Shown here: one piece after another, positions 22,360 to 33,301 of the stretch | How positions within the stretch are numbered: the first letter of the stretch is position 1 | Layout of the letters: every line of letters starts with the position of its first letter | Assembly: GCA_030063045.1 (NCBI GenBank) | Contig: JAQSEB010000021.1 | Coordinates: 1,984,001-2,048,000 of the forward strand | DNA length: 64,000 nucleotides | Source of the DNA: Pratylenchus scribneri | Taxonomy: Eukaryota > Nematoda > Chromadorea > Rhabditida > Pratylenchidae | Reading direction: 5' to 3' | Translations under genes and position numbers: made by a program | Notes under the pieces: model-generated | Databases searched by the model: none | What the model was told of the DNA's origin: nothing | What the model saw: the letters and a program-made list of their open reading frames with translations, nothing else

Positions 22360-23576
22360 TTTTCTAAAAAACAAATATTTTGATTTTAAAATTACAAAAA
22401 AAAAATAAAATAGAATGCAAACTAAATTAAAATTAATAAATAAAATTGTTTTTGCTAATATTTATTAATATCAGAAATAAAATAAAAATAATTCAAATAA
22501 TTAATTCCTAATAAAATCAATGTCTCGATGGAAATTTTCTTTTAGAAATTATTCTTCGATATTTTTCAATTTGTTCTTCATCAAAATCGAAGAGTCCGCG
22601 AATGCTTTCCTCAAATTCGGCTATTTCTCGATTTAATTTTTCATTCCCACATTTGATAGGTTTTTTCACATCCAATTGTTTCAAATTTGGTTTTTGTTGG
22701 AAGGGGAAAGATCGGAACATCTTTTGTCTTCTATAACAACTTTGATTTGAATTTTGCATTTTGGCTGGCATTTTTGAAAAAGACGTGGGCCTATTTTCTC
22801 TTCGCAATTGTGGCTTATTTATTCTTTGTTGCAATTTTTGTACAGATGTAATGTTATTTGGAACGGCGGGAGAAGCATGGGAAACAGCTAAAAATAAATG
22901 GAAAAATTACTCGAGTTAAGGAAAAAATTTTAGGAAAATTTATGTATAATTTTAATTTATGATTGAAAAAATTAGTTATACACAATTTTTCCTTAATTAT
23001 GGGTTATTGATGATTTTCAAAAATTCTATGATTGGCCAGCATAGAAAAACATACCCATATGCAAGAATTTTTGAGGAATTTCTGCCGGTGCCTCCTTTTC
23101 AATTTCCTCTGTCCCATCATGTTTTGCCAACATTTCGGCCATTTGATTGCGCAACCAAGGCAATGCCATGCAATGGTAAAGTCAACCTCCTTTTTTGGTT
23201 TGTTTTCTCATTGAAGGATGATAATTCAAGGCAAATTTCGTCCATCATTCCTCTGTCCTTATTTACAAAAAGCACCAATTCCAATTGGAATTTGTGGATT
23301 ATTCCAGTCAGTTCGACAGTTTTCAGTTTCAATGGTCGAATTTTTCGGCGGTCATCATTAGCAATTTCGATAGTTGATTGCGGATCTAAAAATTGCTGTA
23401 ATGAGCCAGAATCGAAGATAACATATTTAAAACGCTTTTTAATGCTGGGTCATTCCCTTCTCGTCCAATTCCATCTTAGTTAGCAATTTTGACAAACCAG
23501 AGCTCATCAGCCAATTAACCAATAAAAATGATCTAAAATGCATCGTATAGTACTAAAAGTATTCATTATCTTATGT

Positions 23577-23698
23577 TATATTGATCATCCAAAACTGTAA
23601 TGTTTTGGCTAACTTATGTCTACAAAAAAATAAAGGGCATTTTTCAGTTTTTGGCCGCAACTTTGCCAAAACTTTTAATTTTTGGATGATCAGTATAT
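23577..23698. mobile_element. short foldback MITE, TA-flanked, in an intron of PUR gene 3
   Basis: TATATTGATCATCCAAAA at the left and TTTTGGATGATCAGTATA at the right are inverted repeats; inner arms also pair (GTTTTGGC with GCCAAAAC). TA at both ends would fit a Tc1/mariner-type insertion. Confidence 0.7.
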
Positions 23699-24309
23699 CA
23701 GAGGATAGCTAAATAAGTAGGGCTATTAAATGCACTTTAGATCATTTAAATTGGGTGGCGAGCTGCAACTCGTTAAAATCGCTAAGATGGAAATGTCCCT
23801 CGCGGTTCTTAATGATCCTAATTGAATGTAAAATCGGATGAAAACCTTGAATTTGCAGTAATTTTTGTTCAAAATTTTCCGTCGACAATTCCAAAATGAG
23901 TTCATCAAACGCCCGAACAAATGCATAGGCATCCTTTGGGACCGGAATTTTGTTGAAATTGTTGAATTTGCCTAATTTGTATAACTAAAAAAAACAAATT
24001 CATTTGTAATAATAAGAATCAAAAATATACTCACAATAATACAGAAAAATTTTTGACCGCTTTTGCCTTCAATTATTTCAAGTTTCACACTTTTTCTATT
24101 ATAAGCGTCCAGCCAAAGAAATTGCCAATCCAAATTCAAATGACTTTCAATGCTAGGAAAATGACTTTTATTTCCATCATTTCTACTGCAAAATTGATAG
24201 CGTTCATATTGGAGCTGAAAAATTTAACTCAAAAATCTAAATTAATAATTGATTCATATTTTAGAACATTTTTTGTATTTTTTATGGTCTAGATATTTGT
24301 ATTTTGGCC

Positions 24310-24525
24310 GATATACTTATAATTACAAACATGCTTAATCTCGGCCACGTCGCATCTCTTGATATTGCTTTGGCTTAGGTTTAAATGGTTAAATACACTC
24401 AATTTTTGATCAAACCATGAATAAATTATATACTAATCGATGCTTATTGACTAATTCTATCAATTGAGTAAGAATAAGTAGATAGTTCGTAGGTCTAGGA
24501 CAAACAATTAAAATGCTAAGTTGTT
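24310..24525. mobile_element. degenerate foldback related to the 19.7-kb element
   Basis: Shares GGTCTAGGACAAAC, AATCGATGCTTATTGA-like and TTTAAATGGTTAAA-like segments with the foldbacks at 19.7 and 31.4 kb. The arms are too diverged to define exact ends. It lies in the first intron of PUR gene 3. Confidence 0.45.
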
Positions 24526-24766
24526 CGCCATTTTTTAATACTTTTTCGACATTTTTTCGCCAAATTAAATACTATCCATTTTTAACATTTTTCTAAAAAA
24601 CCTGCTGAGATTTGAAGAGAATAAGGAAATTCCTTTTGTGGTGAATTTGCATAAATTGATTGTGATTGCCAAATATAATTGGAGAATTTCGCCAGTGTGA
24701 GAATGTTCTGTTGCAGAATTTATTGGAGTGGAATGTTCGATTATAAAAATGGCGGGTACAAAGCAT

Positions 24767-25203
24767 TTTCTGTTCTAAAATCATTGAATAAATTAAAACA
24801 GATTAAATCAAATAATTATCAACGAAAAACATTACTTATTAGTAGTTAAATAAGATAATTCTAGAATCGGGATTCGAGATCAACACAAAATCCCTACAAT
24901 AAAAATCTTTGCAACCAAAATCACTATCCCAATCCCATCCCTATGCCAAAAATTTATAATGCAGCAAGCAGCATGGACAAAAAATCCTTACAGAGAAAAA
25001 TTTCTAAAAATTAAAATTTTTAGCCTTTTAGTAGGTTTTTCGGTTAAAAAAAAGGAGAAATGAACTAGCTTCCAGAATTGTTTGGTGCTTAAACTATTAA
25101 ATATTCATTGATTTATATGGTTTTTTGAGCTATAATTTATAATAAATTGATGAAATTTAATTTATAATTATAATTTTTAGGATATTATTTAAGCTAAGAA
25201 AAA
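24767..25203. promoter_or_regulatory. head-to-head spacer of the PUR cluster
   Basis: Genes 1-3 point left and genes 4-6 point right from this 437-bp AT-rich spacer, which must hold the promoters of genes 3 and 4. No particular site is recognised. Confidence 0.4.
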
Positions 25204-27090
25204 ATGTTCCACACAAATCATTTTCGTAATCAATTATTTCACCTCAATAAATGTATTAATGGCAAAGTCTTCCTCTCAAATTGGCAAAGATTATACACAA
25301 TATATGGCAGACAATTTTCGGCAATCCGGAATAGAAATGGCCGCTCTTGCATTATTCAATCCAAACATCAAGAGGTTTTTTGAATATAATTAAAATTTAA
25401 ATAACCATTCAAAGTTCAAACCAAATACGTTAATCGTAACATTTATTTGGTTAATGAGCATGAAATAAAAAATTAAGACATAAAAACATTGTGAGAATAT
25501 CTGCATTTATCAATGGCCAATCTCTTAAAAAATAGTTTTAAAATAATTATTTAATTTAGTTCTGCCAATGCAATCAATTCTGCACTAGCAATGATAACGG
25601 AATTAATTCCCTTCCTGTTAAGAAAGCAAATTCTCCTTCGACTTTTTCACCACCTAAAATGCCAACAAAAAATGTGATCAAGAAAAACGAAAAATATTTG
25701 GAAGGGATGGAAAAACTCGCTGACAATCAAGGAGATTTGGAGATTCAATTTCTTGGGTTGGACATTTACAATGAAAAAAAATTACGACTTGAATTGCAAA
25801 AGGGCAGAAGTGGCCAAAAATCCTTCAACATCGCTGTTAGTATTATTTTGACTAAGAGGAGCTAATCTGTCTATGAAATAAATTGCAGTTAAAAAAACCT
25901 GATGGCCTATATTCCAATTTCCCAAAAATTCTTGTCCCGCAAGATGCCTATTCATTTGTTCGGGCGTTGGATGAACTCATTGTGGAATTGGCAGCGGAAA
26001 ATTTTGAACAAAAATTTAACATTAAAGGTTTTATAATAAAAAAAATTTATGTTCAATTATGTAGGATAGGAGACTTGAGATATTGTTTAAATCAGTTCTA
26101 AAACTGGGCTACAAATTAGCTGTCGTAATAATAATTCGGACAATTATTTTGAAATATTTCTTCAGTTAACCCTCAATCGATTTTAGAAGTTGACAATGAA
26201 CATCAACACAAAACCACAATAAAACTGAAAACTGTGGAATTGATTGGCCAACACCACAAATTCAAATTGGAATTGGTGCTTTATATAAATATGTACAATG
26301 CAGAAGAGGAAATTCGTAAGGAAATTTGCCTTCGACTTTGCGCCCTTAACAAAATCCGCTCAAACGATGAAAGAGTTTATACTTTTCCACTGAAATCATT
26401 GCCTTGGTTACGTAAACAAATGTCCGAAATGTTGGTGCGACATGATGGAACAGTGGCCATATCGTTGGAGGCACCGGCCCAAATCCCTAAACAATTCTTT
26501 CCTAAAGGTTCTATTAGCTAATTTGAATAAAATAGACAAATAATTTTTATAAATTTTACTACAAATTACTAAAATTAATTTGTATAGAATGATCATTACT
26601 TTTTTTAAAATATTTAATTTGTTTCAACCCAAAGCTTCAAATGGAACATCAATAATCCATATGCATTAACATTTATAAAATAATTTCTTATTTTAAAGAT
26701 GTTTTCCATACTCTTCCCGCTTCAAATGGCATTTCTCCTGGATATCAAAAACGAATGCAATCGCAATTATTCGACAAAAATCTTGTCAACAAAAAAACAA
26801 CAATTTTTCAACAATATCCAAGAATGGCGAACATCAATCAAAATTCCAATCAAAGTGGCATCAAAAACCAAAGGATGTTCAGGCCCTTGGCCACCCAACA
26901 AAAACAAACTTTGAAACAATCTGCTGAAGTGAGAAAACCGGTCGAAATCAGTAAAATTGCTCAACAATTGGATCCAAAAATGGCCGCATTGGAAAGAGGC
27001 ATTCAGACCCTTTTCGATTTTGATGAAGAAGAAATGGAGAAATATAGAAGAATATCTGCAAAAATAAATAATCCAACAGCAGAACATTGA
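25204..27090 (+). CDS. PUR-repeat-like protein 4, about 439 aa, intact
   Basis: Exons 25204-25374, 25560-25835, 25889-26027, 26166-26507 and 26699-27090, all in phase, total 1320 nt. The leader MFHTNHFRNQLFHLNKCING runs for over 50 residues without D or E. Exon 2 adds a Cys-containing linker (FCQCNQFCTSND) and a long S/T/K-rich spacer before the first repeat (LDIYNEKKLRLELQKGRSGQ, then LVPQDAYSFVRALDELIVE). Exon 4 is the second repeat (KTVELIGQHHKFKLELVLY, then LPWLRKQMSEMLVRHDG). The last exon repeats the INQNSNQSGIKNQRMF linker and acidic LFDFDEEEMEKYRR tail of gene 2. The combination of presequence-like leader and PUR-like fold suggests a mitochondrial single-stranded nucleic-acid-binding protein; this is inference. 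Confidence 0.7.
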
Positions 27091-27262
27091 TTTAGGAATA
27101 ATTAACAATTAAATTTTTATTGTTAATTTCGTCTTGTTTTTGATTAAAAATTTAAATTGAACACATTTTTGTTTTCATTTTATTGTCTTCTTTCAAATCC
27201 TATATTTAAAATTTTTAATCAAAATTTTCGTTGCTAATTTTAAGGTTTTAAGTCAACAAAAA

Positions 27263-29344
27263 ATGTTCCAAGCAACCATTTTCGTTTTCAAATATTTCAT
27301 GTTAATAAATTTATTAATGGCAAAGCACTCCTCTCAAATTGGCAAAAATTATCCACAATATATGGCGGGCAATTATCGACAATCCAGAGTATGAATGGCC
27401 GTTCTTGCATTATTCAATACAAATATAAAGAGGTTTTTATTTTTAAATATAATAAAATTAGCCAACGATAATTATATATTTGATAAATTCAATATGTTTC
27501 CTTTCTTAAAATAATTTATTTGGTTTAAGAGCCTTATTCAAATTAGGAAGCAAAACAATGAGAGAATAATTCACAATTATCATTGACTATCTCTGTTAAA
27601 AATAAAGTTTTAAAGTAGTTTTTAATTTAGTTCTGTCAACTCAATCAATTTTGCAATGGAACTTATGATAATATTCATTCTCTTCCCATCGAGAAAAAAA
27701 ACTCATCTTCGAATATTTCACTGCCTGAAACACCAACAAATAATGCAATCGAGCTAAAAGAACAAAGTTTGGAAAGTATAGAAAAAAGCATTGGCAATCA
27801 TGCAACTTTGGAAACTCGATTGCTTGAATTGGATAATAACAATAAAAAGCGATTGATACTTAAATTGGAAAAAGGCAGAAGCGGCCAAAAATTCTTCGAA
27901 ATCAACGTCTGTATTATATTTATTGATGAGGTGGCTAATAAAATAAATTTTAGCTAGAAAAGCTTGGTCAATTCACCCATTTTCGTCACATTCTGGTCCC
28001 TGAGGATGCCTATGCATTTTTGCGCGCATTGGATGTACTTATTGTGGAATTGGCTTCTGAAAATTTTGAAGAAAAATTGCAAACTCTAGGTTTTTTATTA
28101 AAAAAAAATATATTCTTATTATTATAAGATACGGATCCAAAATTATTTTAATTGGACGAAAGGCCAGATTCTCATGAAATAGGGGAATAGGCCATTTCCA
28201 TTTTATGAATTAAACAAATTTATATTAGTTTATTATTAAGTTTAGGCATTTTCCTTTTCAGTTCTCGAATCGACTTTGGATGCTGACCATCTACACCAAC
28301 ATAAATTGAAACTGCGATCAGTGGAAGTGATTGGCCTATTCCACAAATTTAATTTGGAATTGGTTCTATTTCCGAATACTGACAAATTGAATAGTCAAAA
28401 GCAAATTTGCTTTGGACTTTTTGCTGAACACAAAGTGACTAATGACCGAAGAAGAGGACAGATGGCTTTGCCATTGCAAGCATTGCCTTGGTTACGCAAA
28501 CAAATGACCGAAATGTTGGCAAAATATGATGGGACAGAGCAAATTGAAATGGAGGCACCGGCACAAATACCAAAGAAATTATTAGCTAGAGGTTTTTTCT
28601 GTAGCTAATAAATTTCAAAATTGAAGAAACTAATAACTAGAGACCGGCGCTGTACTGTATACAGCGCTGTATTTCTGCTGTATTGCTGTATTTTGCGGTA
28701 TTTTGCTGTATTATACAGTACGGAATACGTACAGCAAATTTTAGAAAGGAAAAAATACAGTACGGAATACAGCAAATTCCATTTTGCCGGTCTCTACTAA
28801 TAACTCATTTAATATGAAAACAAATGGGTTTTGTTATTTGTCAACGAAGATTTTCCAGAATTTTTTTGTACTTTTTTAAAATTTTATTTCCAAAATAATA
28901 CCTAAAGTATACAACTTGCATTTTTTCGGATCTATTGCAATAATCCGGATGATTAAGGATTAAATTAATTTAATTATAGACCATACCATATCATTTCCTT
29001 ATTAATTTTTTTTCATCTTTGAAGATGTTTCCCGCTTTCCTTCCACCGGCATTCAACCCAAAATAAATATTCCAAAGGATGCGCACCCGGCGGAGAAACA
29101 ACCAAAAGAATTCACCACGCCGATTATAAACTCAAAAATTGAGGAGATTGCCAATTTGGAAAAAGAACTGAAGGAAATGAGCAAGGAAATGCATGAAATG
29201 ATGAAGGAAATTAATGGATTGAATAAAGAAATGGCCAATATTTGGAAGGAAATTGACAATGGAAAGAAGAAAAATGGCACAGAGGAGGAAAAATTGAAAA
29301 TTCGAGAAGAAGAACGCAATTTTTCCACCACATCGGAACAATGA
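27263..29344 (+). pseudogene. PUR-repeat-like gene 5, start codon out of frame, different tail
   Basis: Exons 27263-27432, 27631-27906, 27954-28089, 28262-28591 and 29025-29344. The leader exon is 170 nt, one base shorter than in gene 4; a deletion within about 12-16 nt after the ATG puts the start out of frame with an otherwise open leader. Translation from that ATG stops at a TGA in the same exon. Downstream exons are all in phase and well conserved (LETRLLELDNNNKKRLILK, VPEDAYAFLRALDVLIVEL, LPWLRKQMTEMLAKYDG). The final exon is unlike its siblings: it encodes a long lysine/glutamate coiled coil (ELKEMSKEMHEMMKEINGLN) instead of the Q/N linker and FDFDEEE tail. An alternative first exon could still make this a live gene. 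Confidence 0.6.
28638..28796. mobile_element. hAT-like MITE (159 bp) with TACAGTA-type interior and 8-bp TSD
   Basis: Ends TAGAGACCGGC and GCCGGTCTCTA are perfect inverted repeats fitting YARNG. CTAATAAC at 28630-28637 and 28797-28804 is a perfect 8-bp target duplication. The interior consists of CTGTATT and TACAGTACGGAATAC-like repeats. It lies in the last intron of PUR gene 5. Confidence 0.85.
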
Positions 29345-29538
29345 AAATATGGAGGAATGTTTAAAATGATTGTTATCAATTTTTTCATTTATAAATCCTA
29401 TTATAATTATTTAAATAAAATTAATAACAAATATTTTTTATAATTTTGATATTCTATCATTTGATTTTAATACTTTTTTATTTCATTTAAATTCCGTTTA
29501 ATTAATTTTTATTATTTTTATTATAAAAATCAACGAAA

Positions 29539-30630
29539 ATGTTGCACCCACGTAACATCATTAAATTGAGCACCAAAACTTTTTCATGCTGGCGCAATTC
29601 GACCACAACATTTGCTGGCCGTCAATTTTTGCATATCCAAAATGGGAATAGCTGCCAATCTCATTGTAATATTCTTTTCAAATATCAACAGGTTTCCTCA
29701 ATAAATTAAAAATTAAATACTTAGTTTTAAGCATATTTAATTAAATAAATTTTTTTCTCCAAAAATCAATAGTCATAAAAATTTTCAGCTCTCTCAACGC
29801 TATCAATTTTCGGATGGAAATGAAGGAGGCATACATTTATTTCCGATCGAGAGCGCAAATTTAGCCGGGACGCCAACAAATAATGAGATTGAGCAAACTG
29901 AACAACAACAACAACCTTCAGACGAGACAGAAAACCGCATTGACAATCATGCAAGTTTGGAAACTCGATGGCTTGGACTGGACATTCAAAATAAAAGACA
30001 ATTGATGCTTGATATGCGAAAGGGCAAAAGCAGTCAGAAATTCTTCAATATCTCCTTTAGTATTATAGTTAATCCAGTAATTATTCAAGTAAAATTCAGT
30101 TCAAAAACCGCACTGGCCGTTTCACCAATTTTCGTCACATTCTAGTACCTGAAGATGCCTTTGCATTTGTTCGGGCATTGGATGAATTAATTGCGGAATT
30201 GGCGGCAGAAAATTTTGAACAAACATTGGAAATTCAAGGTTAGCCCAAAAAATTTTTTCCATGATTCTGGCTCACAATATCAATTTATAGGCCTACAATC
30301 GACCACTGATGAATTTCAAAATGATGATGACCAAGAGAAAACTCAACCAATGAAACTGAAAGCTTTGGAATTGATTGGCTTACGCCACAAATTTCATTTG
30401 GAATTGGTGCTTTATAAAAATATGGAGAGTGGAATGAAGAAAAAGGAAATTTGCCTTCGACTTATGGCCCTCAATGAAAACACTCAACAAAAAAGATGGT
30501 TGACTTTGCCTTTGAAAACATTGCCTTGGTTGCGCAGGCAAATGGCCGAAATGTTGGCAAAACATGATGGAAGAGGAAATTGAGAAGGAGGCACCGGCCC
30601 AAATCCCACAAAAAATTTTCTACTATTATT
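29539..30630 (+). pseudogene. PUR-repeat-like gene 6, frameshifted and lacking its last exon
   Basis: Exons 29539-29691, 29789-30067, 30100-30238 and 30291 to about 30630. Leader MLHPRNIIKLSTKTFSCWRN is acid-free. Exon 2 has the best PUR-like signature in the cluster (LGLDIQNKRQLMLDMRKGKS). The standard donor after exon 2 reads TTTAGT where siblings have GTTAGT or GTCAGT; a GTTAAT 12 nt further on can replace it in frame, leaving a 32-nt intron. Exon 4 has lost two bases in GATGGAAGAGG (siblings GATGGAACAGAGG), causing a stop at 30581-30583. No terminal exon is found before the foldback at 30.8 kb. It is therefore a decayed copy, though the first repeat could still be made. Confidence 0.65.
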
Positions 30631-30805
30631 GAAGAATGGATGAGAAATTGATAGATAATGATATAATGGAAGATTATTTTTTTGAAAATATTGATAAATG
30701 AATATTCAACACTAATTTTGAACAATTTTATATGTAATTGATGCTTAAGTATACTTAGATTTATATTCAAAATTACCTCATTTATGATGAATCACTCTGG
30801 CTTAT

Positions 30806-31587
30806 TTAAGGTTACTATTTTTTGGCAGAAAAAAAGTATTTTTTGCAGAAAAACATTTTTGACTTCTAATAAATCAGTAACCGGTTTTACACCCAACAAA
30901 TTTCATACCATTTTGTTGATCTCATCGAGATCGCGGGTGGACGTTTCAGTGCCGGCCGTTTCAGTGCCAGCCACTTTGACGACTCATATCTCAGCAATAA
31001 AGAAATCTTTTGATTCAATCTTGGTATCATTGGATAGAGCTATTCAAGCTCTATTAAATGATATATAGCAATATGTGAATAGTGGAATATCCACTTAATT
31101 ACTGGCTTCTAAATAAAGATGTGCAACTCTTATTCACTTTTTCCACTTTAAGTCATTAAAATTTTGATTAATCAAAAAAGTTTTAGCCACTATTCAATAG
31201 AGCTTGAATAGCTCTATCCAATGATACCAAGATTGCATCAAACGGTTTATTCTTTGCTGAGTTATGACTCACCAAAGTCGCTGGCACTGAAACGGTCGGC
31301 TCTGAACAGACCCCCACCGCATCGAGATACATCGATTGGTGTATAATTTGCCATGGTTTGGCCCAAAATTAAAGGGTATTAAACCGTTTAAACCATTTGT
31401 CCAGTTTTTTTAACTTTGTAATTTTGGATCAATTCATGACAAATTTTATACCAATCGATGTGTCTTGATGAGATCTACAAAATGGAATAAAATTTGTTGG
31501 TGTAAAACCGGTTCCTGATTTATTAGAAGTCAAAAACTTTTTTTCTGTAAAAAATATTTCTTTTCTGCAAAAAATATTTACCTTAAA
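30806..31587. mobile_element. large foldback element with about 120-bp arms
   Basis: The left arm (AAGGTTACTATTTTTTGGCAG to about 30937, including CAGTAACCGGTTTTACACC) is mirrored by the right arm (about 31460-31587, including GGTGTAAAACCGGTTCCTG). Interior GGTATTAAACCGTTTAAACC is shared with the 19.7-kb element. It has no coding capacity and is itself interrupted by another foldback. Confidence 0.8.
30938..31325. mobile_element. foldback nested within the larger foldback, 8-bp TSD
   Basis: ATCGAGAT occurs immediately left of CGCGGGTGG and immediately right of CCCACCGC, an 8-bp target duplication. Inner arms pair over more than 100 bp: GTATCATTGGATAGAGCTAT against ATAGCTCTATCCAATGATAC, and GTTTCAGTGCCAGC against GCTGGCACTGAAAC. 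Confidence 0.75.
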
Positions 31588-32223
31588 TTTTTAAATTTTG
31601 CCCAAATTCTTTTCGATCAATCATCCTATCTAAATTTCCTATTCTCCCTCTAAAAATGTTCCGTTCAATATTTGTCTATTTAACTTGTAAAAATCCTGGC
31701 ATTGCAGAGGTTAGGTGTCCAGCACAGCAGCAGCAGTCCACTTTATCCTTCTGGCGGGTATTATTGTCTTCTTATTTTTTCCTCTTATTAGGGCTTGTCC
31801 ATTATTTACCAACGCCGCATTTTCTGTTTTTAACAAGATTTGCATCCTTGGATAAATGGAGGACAAAATTGAAAATTCCCATTTATTATTTAATTAAAAT
31901 TAAGCAATTAAAAAATATAACAAATATAAACTCTATAATTATAGTATAATGTTGTGAATTAATTAAGGTGAAAGCATCGGACGGTTGGAAAATGCTCGAC
32001 AAGGAACTTCTGCGTTTACTCATTTAATTTATTAATGATTTATTGATGAAAACAAAGAAAGGAATTGAAGAAAATTTACATATATATTTGATGAATTTTG
32101 CAATTCACTTTAAAATTTTGATGCTCTATTTTGATCTATGATAATCATAAAATGATTAAAAAATAATTTTTTGTTTATTCGATAATTTTTGAAAATAAAA
32201 TTGCATTCTCTCATAGTATCAAA
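31588..32223. other. no supported gene
   Basis: A frame at 31656-31949 contains a short hydrophobic stretch (LLSSYFFLLLGLVHYL) but no family signal and no good splice context. The remainder is AT-rich. Confidence 0.35.
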
Positions 32224-32465
32224 ACATATGTCGTAGGAAAAGTTGAAATTCAGGAAAAGTTGAAATTTACACACTATTTTTGTCAGAGAAAGAGAGAAAG
32301 TTCGAATTTCGAAAAACTAAGTATAGGGTTAGGGTTAGGGGCCCGGCAGCATGGGATTAGTGTTAGGGGCTATGGGCTAGGGTTAGGTTTGTACTCTGCT
32401 TCTTTGACGAGATAGTGTGTAAATTTCAACTTTTCCTGAATTTCAACTATTCCTACAACACATAT
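32224..32465. mobile_element. foldback MITE with a TTAGGG-containing core
   Basis: Arms of about 65 bp pair: AGTTGAAATTCAGGAAAAGT at the left against ACTTTTCCTGAATTTCAACT at the right, next to TTTACACACTA and TAGTGTGTAAA. The core holds TAGGGTTAGGGTTAGGGGC and GTTTGTACTCTGCTTC. A relative lies inverted at 37057-37292. Confidence 0.8.
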
Positions 32466-32804
32466 AATGCTTGGATTAACTTTTTGACAAACATACAATC
32501 CTTGTCATCTATTACGATTATATCAATTTTTTATTTAAGTTTATTCCAAAATCAATTGAATTATCGAATGTGTATCAGATGGCATTGGTTTGTAGCAGAG
32601 AATTTCAAACAAAATAATTTGATGGCAGTGACCAGATCAATTTATGTATATCACCAACCACAAATCTTCGGAAAATTTCTTTGTTCATCTCAAATATACA
32701 GTGTAAAATAAATAATTCGGGTTCATCTTTGATAAAAAATTTCACCAACTAACCAAAAAATTAAAGTTCTCACCCCCAGTAAAATGCCATCATACGTAAC
32801 TCAC

Positions 32805-33178
32805 CAGTAGGCATGAGATCGTTGAGGATGCCTGCTCTGCGAATAGCAGGGCTTATTTCCACTTCCGAGTGACCTGAATCCCAAAAATTAACTCTATATT
32901 CCAAATTATCAAAAACTCCTCAAAATCAAAAAACCCTCATTCTCACCCTCAGCCATTTGATGCTCAAAACTGTACGAGAACCATCCCAAGAGCTCCCAAT
33001 TTAAATGGCTATTGAGGCTCCCCATAGGCGGACGAAAGCGTGGTTCAATTCGAAGTATTCCGCCTCTTGGACCAGCTTGGATTGGTGCACCTAACTGGAT
33101 CCGTGCACCTGGTGGGAAGATTGGCTGAATATTCGCCGCCAACACCGGATGTTGACGGCGGAATACAGGCACATGCAT
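32805..33178 (-). CDS. two exons of an unknown gene, both ends unresolved
   Basis: Exon 32947-33178 starts after acceptor CCCATTTCAG with MHVPVFRRQHPVLAANIQ and continues through a G/P/I-rich segment (PPGARIQLGAPIQAGPRGG) to LLGWFSYSFEHQMAE. It joins in phase 1 to exon 32805-32873 (HSEVEISPAIRRAGILNDL), which ends at a strong donor TG|GTGAGT. The GC content is well above the flank and the junction is clean, so this is coding. The frame stays open upstream to about 33289. I could not find the following exon below 32805 or the first exon with confidence, and recognise no family. It may belong with the BTB exons upstream or be a separate gene. Confidence 0.5.
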
Positions 33179-33301
33179 CTGAAATGGGTTTAAGATACAA
33201 ATGATCCCCTGAGGCGAAAAGCCCAATTGAATTGTTCGTCCGCGCAACGCTACCACGCCAGAGTATCGAGTCCCCAGCGCAGGCATAAATCGGAATAATT
33301 A

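Larger units (their letters stand above)
22517..24766 (-). pseudogene. PUR-repeat-like gene 3, frameshifted in the second repeat
   Basis: Exons 24602-24766, 24035-24214, 23846-23984, 23055-23385 and 22517-22887. Leader MLCTRHFYNRTFHSNKFCNR is acid-free. The first repeat is divergent but complete (LDAYNRKSVKLEIIEGKSGQ, then PVPKDAYAFVRAFDELILE). Exon 4 is 331 nt where the siblings have 330 or 333; alignment places an extra base in GCATGGCATTG near 23165-23172, after which the LPWLRNQMAEML helix is out of frame. The last exon is intact and has the conserved tail GLFDFDEEQIEKYRR. Two foldback elements sit in its introns. The lesion is single and recent-looking, so a sequencing error is possible. 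Confidence 0.65.
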
